From assembly GCA_018368455.1 (NCBI GenBank), contig JAGZEG010000014.1, positions 18,679 to 82,678 on the forward strand: DNA of 64,000 nucleotides. Reading direction: 5' to 3'. This DNA comes from Coriobacteriia bacterium. Its GTDB lineage: Bacteria > Actinomycetota > Coriobacteriia > Coriobacteriales > UMGS124. This document shows, one piece after another, positions 8,352 to 17,429 of the stretch; positions within the stretch are counted from its first letter, which is position 1; each line of letters starts with the position of its first letter. The translations under genes and the position numbers were made by a program. The notes below the pieces were generated by a model. The model was not told where the DNA came from. It did no database searches and worked only from the letters and a program-made list of their open reading frames with translations.

Positions 8352-8428
8352 GCCTCCTTAGCTCAGCTGGATAGAGCAGGGGACTTCTAATCCCAAGGTC
8401 GAGCGTTCGAATCGCTCAGGGGGCACCA
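8352..8428 (+). tRNA. tRNA-Arg(UCU)
   Basis: A cloverleaf can be drawn: acceptor GCCTCCT with AGGGGGC (one G-T pair), D stem GCTC/GAGC, anticodon loop CTTCTAA giving anticodon TCT, and T arm GAGCG-TTCGAAT-CGCTC. The CCA tail is encoded. The anticodon reads AGA, a rare codon in this GC-rich genome. It is alone, flanked by a TATAAT upstream and a terminator hairpin downstream. Confidence 0.95.
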
Positions 8429-8438
8429 TCTGAAACTC

Positions 8439-8475
8439 GAAGGCCAGAACGGCACGTGCCGCCTGGCCTTCTTCG
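8439..8475 (+). terminator. Terminator after tRNA-Arg
   Basis: GAAGGCCAG (8439-8447) pairs with CTGGCCTTC (8463-8471), followed by a short T-containing tail. The spacing of about 10 bases after the CCA end fits a tRNA transcript terminator. Confidence 0.7.
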
Positions 8476-8603
8476 TGTGACGCCGTCTTAGCACCTTTGT
8501 GCAAAACAAGTCCTAGGGATGACAGCGGCACACCAGCGCGAAGCTCTCGCCTTGTGCTTCTTTGGTATACCGCATTGGGCCACGGCGCAATGCCCCCCGA
8601 GGA

Positions 8604-8609
8604 GTATAA
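8604..8609 (+). promoter_or_regulatory. TATAAT promoter of a possible short RNA
   Basis: A TATAAT is set in an otherwise GC-rich stretch, with no convincing -35. The only thing downstream on the plus strand is a short leader ending in a GGGCTGAGG/CCTCAGCCC hairpin. A transcript from here would be about 80-95 nt and would run into the 3' end of the small hydrophobic ORF on the other strand. Confidence 0.4.
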
Positions 8610-8668
8610 TAGCGGTACCAGCGTGCCCGCGGCGAATTAACCTGGGGCGGGCGGCGCGGTGTTTATTT

Positions 8669-8695
8669 TAGGGCTGAGGCTGCAACCTCAGCCCT
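8669..8695. terminator. Bidirectional-looking hairpin
   Basis: GGGCTGAGG and CCTCAGCCC form a 9-bp stem around a 6-base loop. On the plus strand it is followed by TACTTGTTTT; on the minus strand it overlaps the stop codon of the 8694-8954 ORF and is followed by an A/T mix. It fits a shared end for two convergent transcripts. Confidence 0.5.
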
Positions 8696-8954
8696 ACTTG
8701 TTTTCGGAAGCCTTCTCGCTGGCCTCCTCCCGAGCCTCCCGTACGTGCGAATTCCTCCCCTTGCGAAGCTTGAGTATCTTCTCGCAGGTTTCCAGAAGGA
8801 AGCCTGCGACGGTCGCGACCGCCGCGAGGGCGTTGAGGATTTGTGTGACCAAGGCGAACACCCCCAATCGCTTGGAAGCGCCGCCCGCAGCCGGGACGCC
8901 GCTGGCACCGCACTTGATTCTACAAGGCCCTACGAACAGGCCGACCACCGACAC
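8694..8954 (-). CDS. Small hydrophobic protein, toxin-like (hypothetical)
   Basis: This 86-residue ORF has one membrane helix at about 32-55 (VFALVTQILNALAAVATVAG) followed by a strongly charged tail (KILKLRKGR then Glu/Lys repeats). The GTG start shown is doubtful: GGGGAGG lies about 14 bases upstream, and shorter in-frame GTG or TTG starts exist just before the helix. The layout of one helix and a basic tail resembles holin-like or type I toxins. The convergent promoter at 8604 and the shared hairpin add to that resemblance. Codon bias is not decisive, so the ORF may be spurious. Confidence 0.35.
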   Translation of the reverse strand: MSVVGLFVGPCRIKCGASGVPAAGGASKRLGVFALVTQILNALAAVATVAGFLLETCEKILKLRKGRNSHVREAREEASEKASENK

Positions 8955-9007
8955 GGCACGCGACGAAACCTCCCCAAGTGAGGCGGTTCGTCGTCGTGCT
9001 GCTGACG

Positions 9008-9913
9008 TTAGTCGCGCGGGCGGCCGAGGCGGTCGAGCCAGCGCAGGGGTGCGGTTCGCTCGATGAGCGCCGAGTAGCTCACGCGCTCCGAGGCCACGTT
9101 TGCCGCGAGCAGCAGGGCCGCGACGACAACCTGCCCGGCTAGGGGCATTGACGCCGCGACAATGAATCCCAGGTACGCACCCATGGCGTTCGACCCGGCA
9201 TCTCCCATGAGCCCCTGCTCACGCGCGTCGTAGGGCCACACGGCCACCACGGGCGCAAGCGACAAAATGGCGACGCCCGCCACGGACACGGCCCCCCTGG
9301 CGCTCGCCGCTAGCCCCGCCAGCACGGCGCAGGACACGAGCAGCAACAGCACGTACACCTTGAGCGCACGGGCGGGGCGCAGGTCGAACAGGTTTATCTC
9401 GTTGGCGAACAGCGCCATGACGGAGGCGCGCAGCACCAGGCCGCCGACATAGGAGGGCGTCATCGCTGGCTCGCCGGAGATCTGCGCCGCAACGACGAGG
9501 CTCAGAGCGCCGATGCCCAACAACTTGAGCATGCCGGTCGTGACCTCCCCGCGACGCAGGGCCGCGACGTGCCCGCGAAAGCCCTTGGCGGGATCGCCCG
9601 ACCCGGCGAGGTCGTCGAACATCCCGAGAGCGCACGCGCCGAATACGAGCGGGGCGGCCTTGACCAGCGTCCCGATCCACGCAGGGCGCCACGCGAACGC
9701 CATGTCGAGTACGGCGGCGCCCACCATCAACGAGGCCATCCAGACGACCCAGACAACGCCTAGCCCCGTGAACACCTCGCGCCCGCGGTAGTTGCGCACG
9801 CGCGGCGCCGTATGCGCGAGGCGCGCGGCAAGCATGCGCATGAGCGCTATCGGGACGGCGATGCCCGTGACGGCGAGTATGGCGAGCTGGGCAAGTACGA
9901 CAGCGGGGCTCAC
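9008..9913 (-). CDS. MraY/WecA-like membrane phosphosugar transferase
   Basis: The protein has 301 residues and about nine or ten membrane helices. Cytoplasmic motifs include FDDLAG (the DD of the polyprenyl-phosphate transferase family), NEINLFDLRPARALK (equivalent to the family NxxNxxDG motif, altered to NLFD) and LMGDAGSNAMGAYLGF. MraY and WecA transfer phospho-N-acetyl-amino sugars to undecaprenyl phosphate. This member is diverged and its substrate unknown. The GTG start overlaps the stop codon of the MctB-like gene (GTGA), so it is translationally coupled to the recN-steA-mctB block, an arrangement associated with envelope and division genes in actinobacteria. Confidence 0.75.
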   Translation of the reverse strand: MSPAVVLAQLAILAVTGIAVPIALMRMLAARLAHTAPRVRNYRGREVFTGLGVVWVVWMASLMVGAAVLDMAFAWRPAWIGTLVKAAPLVFGACALGMFDDLAGSGDPAKGFRGHVAALRRGEVTTGMLKLLGIGALSLVVAAQISGEPAMTPSYVGGLVLRASVMALFANEINLFDLRPARALKVYVLLLLVSCAVLAGLAASARGAVSVAGVAILSLAPVVAVWPYDAREQGLMGDAGSNAMGAYLGFIVAASMPLAGQVVVAALLLAANVASERVSYSALIERTAPLRWLDRLGRPRD

Positions 9914-10959
9914 GATGTCGCCTGCGCCCGGGCGGCCGCATCAGCAGAGGCAGAGAGATCTCCCTCCCGGAAAGCGCTCGCCACATCATCGGGGACGGAC
10001 GGCCAGGGGTCGCGCCCCTCCACGCCGTACGCACCCGGAACGGCACCCGAGAGCAGCGCGACGACGCCGTAGGCGCCCGCCGCCTCGTCGACAGCGGCCA
10101 TACCCGAGACGCCGTGCGCCCAGGCGTCCTGCACGAGCGAGGCCTCCGAATCGGACAGCTGCGTCGCGACGGCCGGAACGCCGCGCTCCGTCAGCGCGGC
10201 TGTCAGCGCCAGCGAGAGCGGGGCGGCACCATCGCGCTCGACGGCGACGTCCACGACGAGGGAGCACGAGGCCAGCTCAGCGTCGGAAGAGGACGTCGCG
10301 AGCACGCCGCACGAACGCAGGTAGTCCGTCAGGGGGAACGTCGCCCCGTCGGAGATTTGGCTCTCGCCCGCCCCAGATGCCGCCTGCGCAGAACGATCCC
10401 CAAGCTGCGTCGAAGCGGCATCGGAAACCTCCGAGCCCGCGTGGCTCGAACCATCCCGCCCTGCCGTCGCGCCCCACTCCGCCGCGAGCGCCTCCCCCAG
10501 CATGTCGGCCAGCTCGGCGCGGCCCTCGGGCACGTCCCCGGGCAGCAGGCCGGAAAGACCTGCCCGCACGTCAGCGTAGGAGGAGTCGTCGGTATCCGGC
10601 AACGCGAGCGTCACCGCATGCACCGTCGCCCCTGCCGCGCCCAGCACGTTCGTGACGCGCGCCACGCACTCTGCCGACCCGGCGTCCCCCAACACGAGGG
10701 CGTCACGCTCCGCGAGTCGCCCGGATGTCCATGCTCCCACGAGGGCGTCGTTGAGCTGCCCGGCCTCGCGAGCCTGCGCGGACAGGGCGTCGTTCTCGTC
10801 CTGCAGCACATCGAGGCTGTCGCGCAGACCGCTCACGAGAGAATCTGTCGTGGCCTGGACGGCGTTGGAGCGGCCAATTGCCACGCCAAGCAGAAGGCCA
10901 ATCGCCAGCGCAACGAATATGGCCGTGACGGTCACGATGTGGTAGCGCAGGTTATACAT
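9910..10959 (-). CDS. MctB-like copper-transporter-family membrane protein
   Basis: This 349-residue protein has an N-terminal signal-anchor helix (about 7-30) and a coiled-coil stretch (43-70). A large alanine-rich extracytoplasmic domain follows. Position directly after a SteA gene, the N-terminal YNLRYH motif and the coiled coil match the MctB family (DUF3186), named for a mycobacterial outer-membrane copper protein. The function outside mycobacteria is uncertain. The start ATG at 10959 follows GAGGGGGC. The stop overlaps the next gene by four bases. Confidence 0.75.
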   Translation of the reverse strand: MYNLRYHIVTVTAIFVALAIGLLLGVAIGRSNAVQATTDSLVSGLRDSLDVLQDENDALSAQAREAGQLNDALVGAWTSGRLAERDALVLGDAGSAECVARVTNVLGAAGATVHAVTLALPDTDDSSYADVRAGLSGLLPGDVPEGRAELADMLGEALAAEWGATAGRDGSSHAGSEVSDAASTQLGDRSAQAASGAGESQISDGATFPLTDYLRSCGVLATSSSDAELASCSLVVDVAVERDGAAPLSLALTAALTERGVPAVATQLSDSEASLVQDAWAHGVSGMAAVDEAAGAYGVVALLSGAVPGAYGVEGRDPWPSVPDDVASAFREGDLSASADAAARAQATS

Positions 10960-10993
10960 CGCACAAGCCCCCTCCCGGCCGCACGGACGCTCC

Positions 10994-12124
10994 CTAGAAT
11001 AGCAGGTCGAGCTGGGCCCGCAGCGTCAGCCACAGCAGCGAGAGCGCCGAACGCAGCGGCTCGGACGCCGCTATCGCCACGACGGCAACGGCCAGCCCCG
11101 CCAAAACGACGGGCATGAGGTGACGCGGCCGCGGGGCGGCCCGGTACAGCCGGCTCACGCCGCGCGCATCCACGAGCTTGTCCCCGACTTTCAGGCGCAC
11201 AAGAAACGAGGACGACGCCCCGCTTCGTCCCTTGTCGAGATAGTCATTCAGGCTCGTGTGCGACCCGACGGCCACGATGAGGTCGGCGCGCCCGTGCCAG
11301 GCCAGCAGAAGCGCGAGATCCTCGCTCGTACAAGGCAGCGCCCACGTGGAGTACGCCAGCCCCAGCCTGTCGAGGCGTGCCGCGGCCGGGCACCGCCCGT
11401 CCCCATAGGCGTGCGCGATGAGCTGGGCACCGCAGCGAAGGCCCGCGTCGGACACCGAGTCCATGTCGCCGATGATGACGTCAGGCACGACCTTCTCGCG
11501 CAGCAGGACGTCGGCGGCGCCGTCGACGGCGATGATGGCCGGCCTCGTCTCGGCGATGTAGCTGCGCAGGGCCTTGAGATCCTCCTCGAACGACGGCCCG
11601 CGCGTCACGACGAGCGTCTGTCGGCCCGCGATCTGGTCGCGCGTCTGCGGCACCTCCATGTCGGAGAGCAGCACGGTGTGCTCGCGCGAGACGTAGTCGA
11701 GCGTATTGCGCACGAACGCCTCGAGGCGCTCGTCGAGACACGCGTCCGCGTCACGCAGCGCCCGTTCAACACTAGCACGCGTCAGCACGGTCCCCGCACC
11801 GATCGTCTGCCCGCCGCGCAGCACGACGCCGTCTGCGGTCACGGTGACGTGCTCGTCCTCGGAGAGCTCGTCGAACAGGGCACGCCCCGCGTCGTCGACG
11901 AGCATGACGCCGGCGTCGAGCAGGATGGCGGGGCCCTGGTTGGGGTAGCGTCCCGAGATGGAGCGCGCAGCGTTGATGACGACGCGCACGCCGGTCGCCA
12001 CGAGCGCCTGGGCGCTCACGCGATCGAGGTCGACGTGGTCGATGAGGGCGATGTCCCCGGGGACGAGCCGCGCCACGAGGTTCTTTGTGCGCGCGTCCTT
12101 CTTGACGACGCCGACGTGCTCCAC
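10994..12124 (-). CDS. steA: SteA-like cytokinetic-ring-associated protein
   Basis: The protein has 376 residues with a GTG start and AGGG upstream. The central region contains GDMDSVSD and a thiamin-pyrophosphokinase-like fold (ADVLLREKVVPDVIIGDMDS). A single membrane helix lies at about 330-352 near the C-terminus. SteA is known from corynebacteria as a septal protein acting with SteB. The gene order recN-steA-mctB is the conserved actinobacterial order, which supports the call. It ends 34 bp before the MctB-like gene. Confidence 0.8.
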   Translation of the reverse strand: MEHVGVVKKDARTKNLVARLVPGDIALIDHVDLDRVSAQALVATGVRVVINAARSISGRYPNQGPAILLDAGVMLVDDAGRALFDELSEDEHVTVTADGVVLRGGQTIGAGTVLTRASVERALRDADACLDERLEAFVRNTLDYVSREHTVLLSDMEVPQTRDQIAGRQTLVVTRGPSFEEDLKALRSYIAETRPAIIAVDGAADVLLREKVVPDVIIGDMDSVSDAGLRCGAQLIAHAYGDGRCPAAARLDRLGLAYSTWALPCTSEDLALLLAWHGRADLIVAVGSHTSLNDYLDKGRSGASSSFLVRLKVGDKLVDARGVSRLYRAAPRPRHLMPVVLAGLAVAVVAIAASEPLRSALSLLWLTLRAQLDLLF

Positions 12125-12133
12125 AGAAATGCC

Positions 12134-13807
12134 CTATGCCCGGGAGGGGACAGGCGCCGCTTCGGCGGAGGCCTGCGCGAGCAGGCGACGTGCGTGCTCG
12201 AGCGAGGCGTCGTCGACGTCGCCCGAAAGCATGCGTGACACCTCCCGCACGCGCTGCTCGCCCTCGACGGCGACGAGGCGCGTTTCGTTGCGCCCGTCGA
12301 CCGGGGACAGGCCCTTGCTTACGACATAGTGGCGCTGGGCAAACACGGCGATCTGCGCGAGGTGCGTCACGACGATGACCTGGTGTGTCCGCGCAAGGTC
12401 TGCCAGCACGGCCGCCACGGCACGCGCCGTCGAGCCACCGACGCCCGTGTCTATCTCGTCGAACACGAGCGTTTCGACGTCGTCGTGGCCGCCCAGCGCC
12501 ACCTTGATGGAGAGCATGACGCGGCTGACCTCGCCGCCCGAGGCGATCTTGGCGAACGGACGCGACGCGAGGCCGGCACCTGGCCGGTAGAGGAACTCGA
12601 CGCGGTCGGCGCCGTGGCGGCCCCATTGGGCGCGCGGCAGCTCCGCCACGTCGACGATGAGCTCGGCGCCCGCCATCTCGAGGCGACCCATCTGGGCGCT
12701 GACCTCAGCCGCAAAGCGCGGGGCCGCCTGACTGCGCGCCTGCGTGAGCGCCGCGGCAGCCTGCGTGAGCACCTCGTCGGCCTGGTCGAGGGCGGCGCGG
12801 GCTTTGCGCTCGAGCTCCTCGGAGTCGTCGACGAGCGCGACGAGGGCGGCAGCCTCCTCGCGCTTCGCAAGCACGTCCTCCATGCGCGGGCCAAACGAGC
12901 GCAGCAGACCCGTCAGCTCGCCCATGCGATCGGTCGCCCGGGCAAGCGCCTCGGGGTCGAAGTCGACGTCGTCGCGATAGCGCCGCAGCTCGCGGCTCGC
13001 GTCCTCGAGGCCGTACGTGCTCTCCGTCAGGGCGTCGGCCAGCTTGCCCAGCTCTGCGTCGTATCCACGGACGCCCTCGAGCGCCGAGATGGCAGCGTTC
13101 ACGGCGTCGAGCGCCCCGCCGTCGGACGAGAGCGCCTCGTAGCCCGCGTTGGCCGCCGATGCCAGTGCCTCGGCGTTCTGCAAGCGAGGCAGCGACGCCT
13201 CAAGCTCCTCGTACTCGCCCGGTTGGGGCGCCACCTCGTCGATGCGCGCCAGCGTGAAGCGGGCCTCCTCGACACGCGACGCCTCCTCGCTGCGGGCGGC
13301 GAGCACGCGGTCGAGCTCGGCGGCTGCGCGTCTGCGGGCGTCAAACGCCTGCTCGTAGGAGGCGCGCGCCGCTGCAACGGACTCGCCGGCCCACGCGTCG
13401 AGCAGCGGAAGGTGATTGGCCGGGCTCAGCAGGCGCTGGTGGTCGTGCTGGCCGCAGAGGTCGACCGTCGAGCCCACGACATCGGCGAGCTGCGCCACCG
13501 TCGCCATGGCGCCGTCAAGCGAGCAGCGGCTGCGGCCCTCGGCGCTCACACGGCGGCTGGCAACGTGGCCGTCGGGACAGGCGTCGCCGTCGGCGCGCAG
13601 GAAGAAGCGGCCCTCCACGACGAGCCCCTCGGCCCCGTCGCGCACGGCGTCGCCCGAGGCGCGCTCGCCGATGAGCAGCTTAATGGCCGAGAGCAGCGCC
13701 GACTTGCCGGCGCCGGTCTCGCCGGTCAGCACGGTGAGGCCGGCACCCGGCACGAGCGTGGCGTCGCTGATGAGCGCGAGGTTCGAGACGTGCAGTTCGT
13801 CAAGCAT
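12134..13807 (-). CDS. recN: DNA repair ATPase RecN
   Basis: The 557-residue length is normal for RecN. The N-terminal SMC-like motif LHVSNLALISDATLVPG is followed by Walker A GETGAGKS at about 29-36. A long coiled-coil middle comes next, then the C-terminal signature region FAKIASGGEVSRVMLSIK with Walker B TLVFDEIDTGVGG. RecN acts in double-strand break repair. It lies 18 bp downstream of nadK and 9 bp upstream of steA. Confidence 0.95.
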   Translation of the reverse strand: MLDELHVSNLALISDATLVPGAGLTVLTGETGAGKSALLSAIKLLIGERASGDAVRDGAEGLVVEGRFFLRADGDACPDGHVASRRVSAEGRSRCSLDGAMATVAQLADVVGSTVDLCGQHDHQRLLSPANHLPLLDAWAGESVAAARASYEQAFDARRRAAAELDRVLAARSEEASRVEEARFTLARIDEVAPQPGEYEELEASLPRLQNAEALASAANAGYEALSSDGGALDAVNAAISALEGVRGYDAELGKLADALTESTYGLEDASRELRRYRDDVDFDPEALARATDRMGELTGLLRSFGPRMEDVLAKREEAAALVALVDDSEELERKARAALDQADEVLTQAAAALTQARSQAAPRFAAEVSAQMGRLEMAGAELIVDVAELPRAQWGRHGADRVEFLYRPGAGLASRPFAKIASGGEVSRVMLSIKVALGGHDDVETLVFDEIDTGVGGSTARAVAAVLADLARTHQVIVVTHLAQIAVFAQRHYVVSKGLSPVDGRNETRLVAVEGEQRVREVSRMLSGDVDDASLEHARRLLAQASAEAAPVPSRA

Positions 13808-13825
13808 CGGGCCCTCCCCCAGCCG

Positions 13826-14677
13826 CTAGCGGCACGCGCCGTAGAACACGCGCGACACGGAGCCGTAAAACTCGTTGACGTCGTTCGTAAGCAGGATGAC
13901 GTCAGCCGGAGCGCGGCGCACGACGAGCCGCTCGACGAGTAGGTCGTCGGCCAGAGCCACGCCGTCGGCGAACACGCAGCGATCGATGGAGCGCGCATCT
14001 GTCACGTCGAGCTCGACGACGTCCGACGCCGACGTGAGGAACGCGCGCGCCGTGATGGTGTGCGGGGCGATCGGCACGCACACCATGCCCTTGAACTCCG
14101 GCGTCACGATGGGGCCGCCGGCCGACAGCGCGTAGCCGGTCGACCCGGTGGCGCTGGCCACGACGAAGCCGTCGCCGCGCAGATCATCGATGGCGCGACC
14201 GTTCACCTTGACGTCGAACTCCACGATCTTGCCCGAGCCCCCGCGCGACAGCACGACCTCGTTGAGCGCGAACGCCTGGCGCTGCACGAGCCTGCCGCCT
14301 GCATCCGCACCGCTCAGCTCGGCGACGAGGGCCGCGCGGCGCGAGGGGTGCAGCTCGCCCGCCAACGCCTGGCCCACGATGCCGCACACGTCCAGCTCGC
14401 CCTGGTCGCACGTCAGAAAGCCGAGGTGACCGTAGGAAAGGCCGAGAATCGGAACCTCGGACGTACCAACGAGGCGCGCCGCGCGCAACAGCGTGCCGTC
14501 GCCGCCGAGCGAGACGACGAGCTCGACGCCCTCGAGCGCCTCGCCCGCGTCATCAGAGCCGAACGATGGTGCCCACGCGACGTCGACAAGCTGGTCGTCG
14601 AGCCAGTCCGCCAGGCGACGGGCGTCTGCCATGGACTCGGGATAGAGGTCGTTGGGAACGAGCATGACCTTACGCAT
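13826..14677 (-). CDS. nadK: NAD kinase
   Basis: This 283-residue enzyme phosphorylates NAD to NADP. GGDGTLLRAARL carries the catalytic Asp and GGDG motif. NEVVLSRG and the glycine-rich ATGSTGYALSAGGPIV complete the family pattern. The ATG at 14677 is preceded by GAAAGG. It sits in the common order tlyA-nadK-recN. Confidence 0.95.
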   Translation of the reverse strand: MRKVMLVPNDLYPESMADARRLADWLDDQLVDVAWAPSFGSDDAGEALEGVELVVSLGGDGTLLRAARLVGTSEVPILGLSYGHLGFLTCDQGELDVCGIVGQALAGELHPSRRAALVAELSGADAGGRLVQRQAFALNEVVLSRGGSGKIVEFDVKVNGRAIDDLRGDGFVVASATGSTGYALSAGGPIVTPEFKGMVCVPIAPHTITARAFLTSASDVVELDVTDARSIDRCVFADGVALADDLLVERLVVRRAPADVILLTNDVNEFYGSVSRVFYGACR

Positions 14678-14695
14678 CGATCACGAACCTTTCAG

Positions 14696-15526
14696 CTATG
14701 CCTGGGCGCGCAACGCGCCCGAATCGCTGGCGCTCCCCCACGCCTGCGCGACGAGGGCGTCGACGTCGACGGGCAGGGCGGAAACGCCCTGGCGCGCGTA
14801 GAGGAAGAACTCGATGTTGCCTTTGGCGCCGTGGATCGGCGAGACGCCCAGGGCCTGCACGGAAAGCGTGCTGCGATCGAACGTCGCGAGCGTGTCGCGC
14901 AGGACGCGGGCGTGCACGGCGGGGTCGCGAACGACGCCGCCCTCGTCCACCTCGTCGCGCGCCGCCTCGAACTGCGGCTTGACGAGCGTGCACAGCGCAC
15001 CCTGCGGGCCAAGCAGGGCACACACGCTGTCGAGGATGCGCGCGACGGACGTGAACGAGACGTCGGCAACCGCAAGGTCGAACGGAGCGCCGAGCAGGGC
15101 GGGATCGGCGTCACAGATGTTCGTGTCCTCAAAGAGGCTGACACGCTCATCAGTGCGAAGCGACCAGGCGAACTGGGCGCGACCCACGTCGACGGCCGCG
15201 ACGCGGCGGGCTCCGCGCTTGAGCAGACAGTCCGTAAAGCCGCCCGTCGAGCAGCCCACATCGAGGCAGGAGAGGTCCGTCGGGTCGAGGCCGAACGCGT
15301 CGAGTGCGCCCTCGAGCTTGAGGCCACCGCGCGATACGTAGCGGCTCGCGGCACGCACGTGCAGCTCGCAGCCCGGCCTCACCTGAGCGCCCGGGCTTGT
15401 GAGCCGCTCACCGCGCGAGGAGACCTCGCCGGCGAGCACGGCGCGCATCGCCTCGTCGCGCGTGCGGAACAGACCTTGCGCCACCAGCTCGTCATCGAGC
15501 CGGCGCCGCGTGCGCGCCCCCGCCAT
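14696..15526 (-). CDS. tlyA: TlyA-family rRNA 2'-O-methyltransferase
   Basis: The protein has 276 residues. An N-terminal S4 RNA-binding domain (about 5-65, RRRLDDELVAQGLFRTRDEA) is followed by an FtsJ/Rossmann methyltransferase domain with SAM motif CLDVGCSTGGFTDCLL at about 88-103 and the KDKE-type residues K62 region, D and K (LVKPQFEA). TlyA methylates 16S and/or 23S rRNA; older annotations call it hemolysin. It lies between dxs and nadK. Confidence 0.92.
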   Translation of the reverse strand: MAGARTRRRLDDELVAQGLFRTRDEAMRAVLAGEVSSRGERLTSPGAQVRPGCELHVRAASRYVSRGGLKLEGALDAFGLDPTDLSCLDVGCSTGGFTDCLLKRGARRVAAVDVGRAQFAWSLRTDERVSLFEDTNICDADPALLGAPFDLAVADVSFTSVARILDSVCALLGPQGALCTLVKPQFEAARDEVDEGGVVRDPAVHARVLRDTLATFDRSTLSVQALGVSPIHGAKGNIEFFLYARQGVSALPVDVDALVAQAWGSASDSGALRAQA

Positions 15527-15537
15527 TCGACCGCCCC

Positions 15538-17415
15538 CTACGCCCTCGCCGCGCGCAGGCGCGTCTCGATGCTCTTGGCCACACCCTCGGCGTCCAGCCC
15601 CAGGTCGGCGAGCAGCTCGTCGACGGAGCCGTGTGGCACAAACGCGTCGGGAAGGCCGAGGCGCAGCACGGGAGCTGACAACCCCTCGTCAGCCATGTCC
15701 TCGAGCACGGCGGCGCCGAAGCCGCCGGCAAGCACGTTATCCTCGAGCGTCACGACGAGGTCGCAGCCGCACGCGTCACGCACGGCGGAGCGGTCGAGCG
15801 GCTTGACCCAGCGCATGTCGACGACGCCGCAATCGATGCCGCATGCCACCAGCAGCTCGGCGGCCTCCAGCGCCGTCCACGCCATCTTGCCGACAGCCAG
15901 GATGCACGCGTCTCTGCCCTCGCGCAGCACGCGGGCACTCTCAGGCAGCCCCTCACCGGCAGCGGGCATGGGAACGCCGCGGGCAGAGCCGCGCGGGTAG
16001 CGCACCGCGACGGGCCCGCCAAGGCGCAGCGCCGTGTGCAGCGCGCGAGCGAGCTCCGCCTCGTCCGAGGGAGCGATGACGCGCATGTTGGGCAGCATGC
16101 GCAGGTAAGACAGGTCAAAGGCGCCGTGGTGCGTCGAGCCGTCCTGACCGACGAGCCCGGCGCGGTCCACGGCGAGCACGACAGGCAGGTTCGGCAGACA
16201 GACGTTCGTCGAGATCTCGTCGAACGCGCGCTGCAAAAACGTCGAGTAGATGGCGACGACCGGCTTCTTGCCCTCGATTGCCAGGCCGCCCGCCATCGTG
16301 ACGGCGCACTCCTCCGCGATGCCCACGTCAAAGCAGCGGCCCGGGAACTCCTGCTTGAAGCCCGTGAGCCCCGTGCCGCCCATCATGGCGGCCGTGATGG
16401 CGACGACATCCTTGTCGGCCCGCGCCTCGGAGCGCAGCGCCTGCGAAAACGCTTGCGTATAGCTAGGGGCGGACGCCGGCTTCTTGATGACCTCGCCCGT
16501 GGTGAGGTCGAACGGCCCAACGCCGTGGAACAGCTCGGGGTTGCGCTCGGCCGGCTCGAAGCCCTTACCCTTGCGCGTGACGGCATGGATGATGACGGGC
16601 TTGCCCATGGAGAACGCCCGCTCCATCGTCTCCTGCATGACGTCGAGGTCGTGCCCGTCGATAGGCCCGAGGTAGGACAGGCCGAACTCCTCGAAGAACA
16701 TGCCAGGGACGAGCAGCTGCTTCGTCGAGGCCTTAGCGAGGTTGCCCAGGCGCATGAGACCCGCCGCGATGGGGCCAGCGCTCGTCATCGCCTCCTCGAC
16801 GGAGTCGCGCACGGTGCGGTAGCGCTCGTTCGTACGGATGGAAGCGAGGTAGGACGACAGGGCACCCACGGAATGCGAGATGGACATCTCGTTGTCGTTG
16901 AGCACGATGACGAAGCGTCGCGCCTGCGTCTGGCCGATGTAGTTGAGTGCCTCCATGGCGAGGCCACCAGCGATGGAGGCGTCGCCGATAACGGCCATGA
17001 TGCGCTCGTCGGAACCGTCAAGGTCGCGGCCGAGCGCGAGGCCCAGTGCCGTGGCAAGGCTGTCGGAGGCGTGGCCGGCGTCGTGCACGTCGTAGGGAGA
17101 CTCCTCGCGGCGCGTAAAGCCCGAGACGCCGCCCTTGCGACGCAGCTTGGCAAAGCCGCTCAGGCGGCCCGTAAGCAGCTTGTGGGCGTACGCCTGGTGG
17201 CCGACGTCGAACAGCAGCTTGTCTTTGGGCAGGTCGAGCACGCGATAGGCGGCCAGGATGATCTCGACCGCGCCGAGCGACGGCGCCAGGTGGCCGCCGT
17301 TGAGCGACGTGGCCGCGATCATCTCGGCCCGCAAGTCGCAGGCAAGCTGGGAAAGCTCCGCCCGGGAGAGATTCTTGACGTCGGAGGGGCAGCCGATCCG
17401 CTCAAGCACTGACAT
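15538..17415 (-). CDS. dxs: 1-deoxy-D-xylulose-5-phosphate synthase
   Basis: The length is 625 residues, normal for Dxs. The thiamin diphosphate motif GDASIAGGLAMEALN and the N-terminal GHQAYAHKLLTGR are present. The central transketolase domain has DVGIAEECAVTMAGGLA, and the C-terminal domain includes YPRGSARG. It makes DXP for isoprenoid precursors by the MEP route. The start ATG follows AGGAGGTG. It is preceded by xseB 14 bp upstream. Confidence 0.97.
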   Translation of the reverse strand: MSVLERIGCPSDVKNLSRAELSQLACDLRAEMIAATSLNGGHLAPSLGAVEIILAAYRVLDLPKDKLLFDVGHQAYAHKLLTGRLSGFAKLRRKGGVSGFTRREESPYDVHDAGHASDSLATALGLALGRDLDGSDERIMAVIGDASIAGGLAMEALNYIGQTQARRFVIVLNDNEMSISHSVGALSSYLASIRTNERYRTVRDSVEEAMTSAGPIAAGLMRLGNLAKASTKQLLVPGMFFEEFGLSYLGPIDGHDLDVMQETMERAFSMGKPVIIHAVTRKGKGFEPAERNPELFHGVGPFDLTTGEVIKKPASAPSYTQAFSQALRSEARADKDVVAITAAMMGGTGLTGFKQEFPGRCFDVGIAEECAVTMAGGLAIEGKKPVVAIYSTFLQRAFDEISTNVCLPNLPVVLAVDRAGLVGQDGSTHHGAFDLSYLRMLPNMRVIAPSDEAELARALHTALRLGGPVAVRYPRGSARGVPMPAAGEGLPESARVLREGRDACILAVGKMAWTALEAAELLVACGIDCGVVDMRWVKPLDRSAVRDACGCDLVVTLEDNVLAGGFGAAVLEDMADEGLSAPVLRLGLPDAFVPHGSVDELLADLGLDAEGVAKSIETRLRAARA

Positions 17416-17429
17416 CTCGCTCGCACCTC

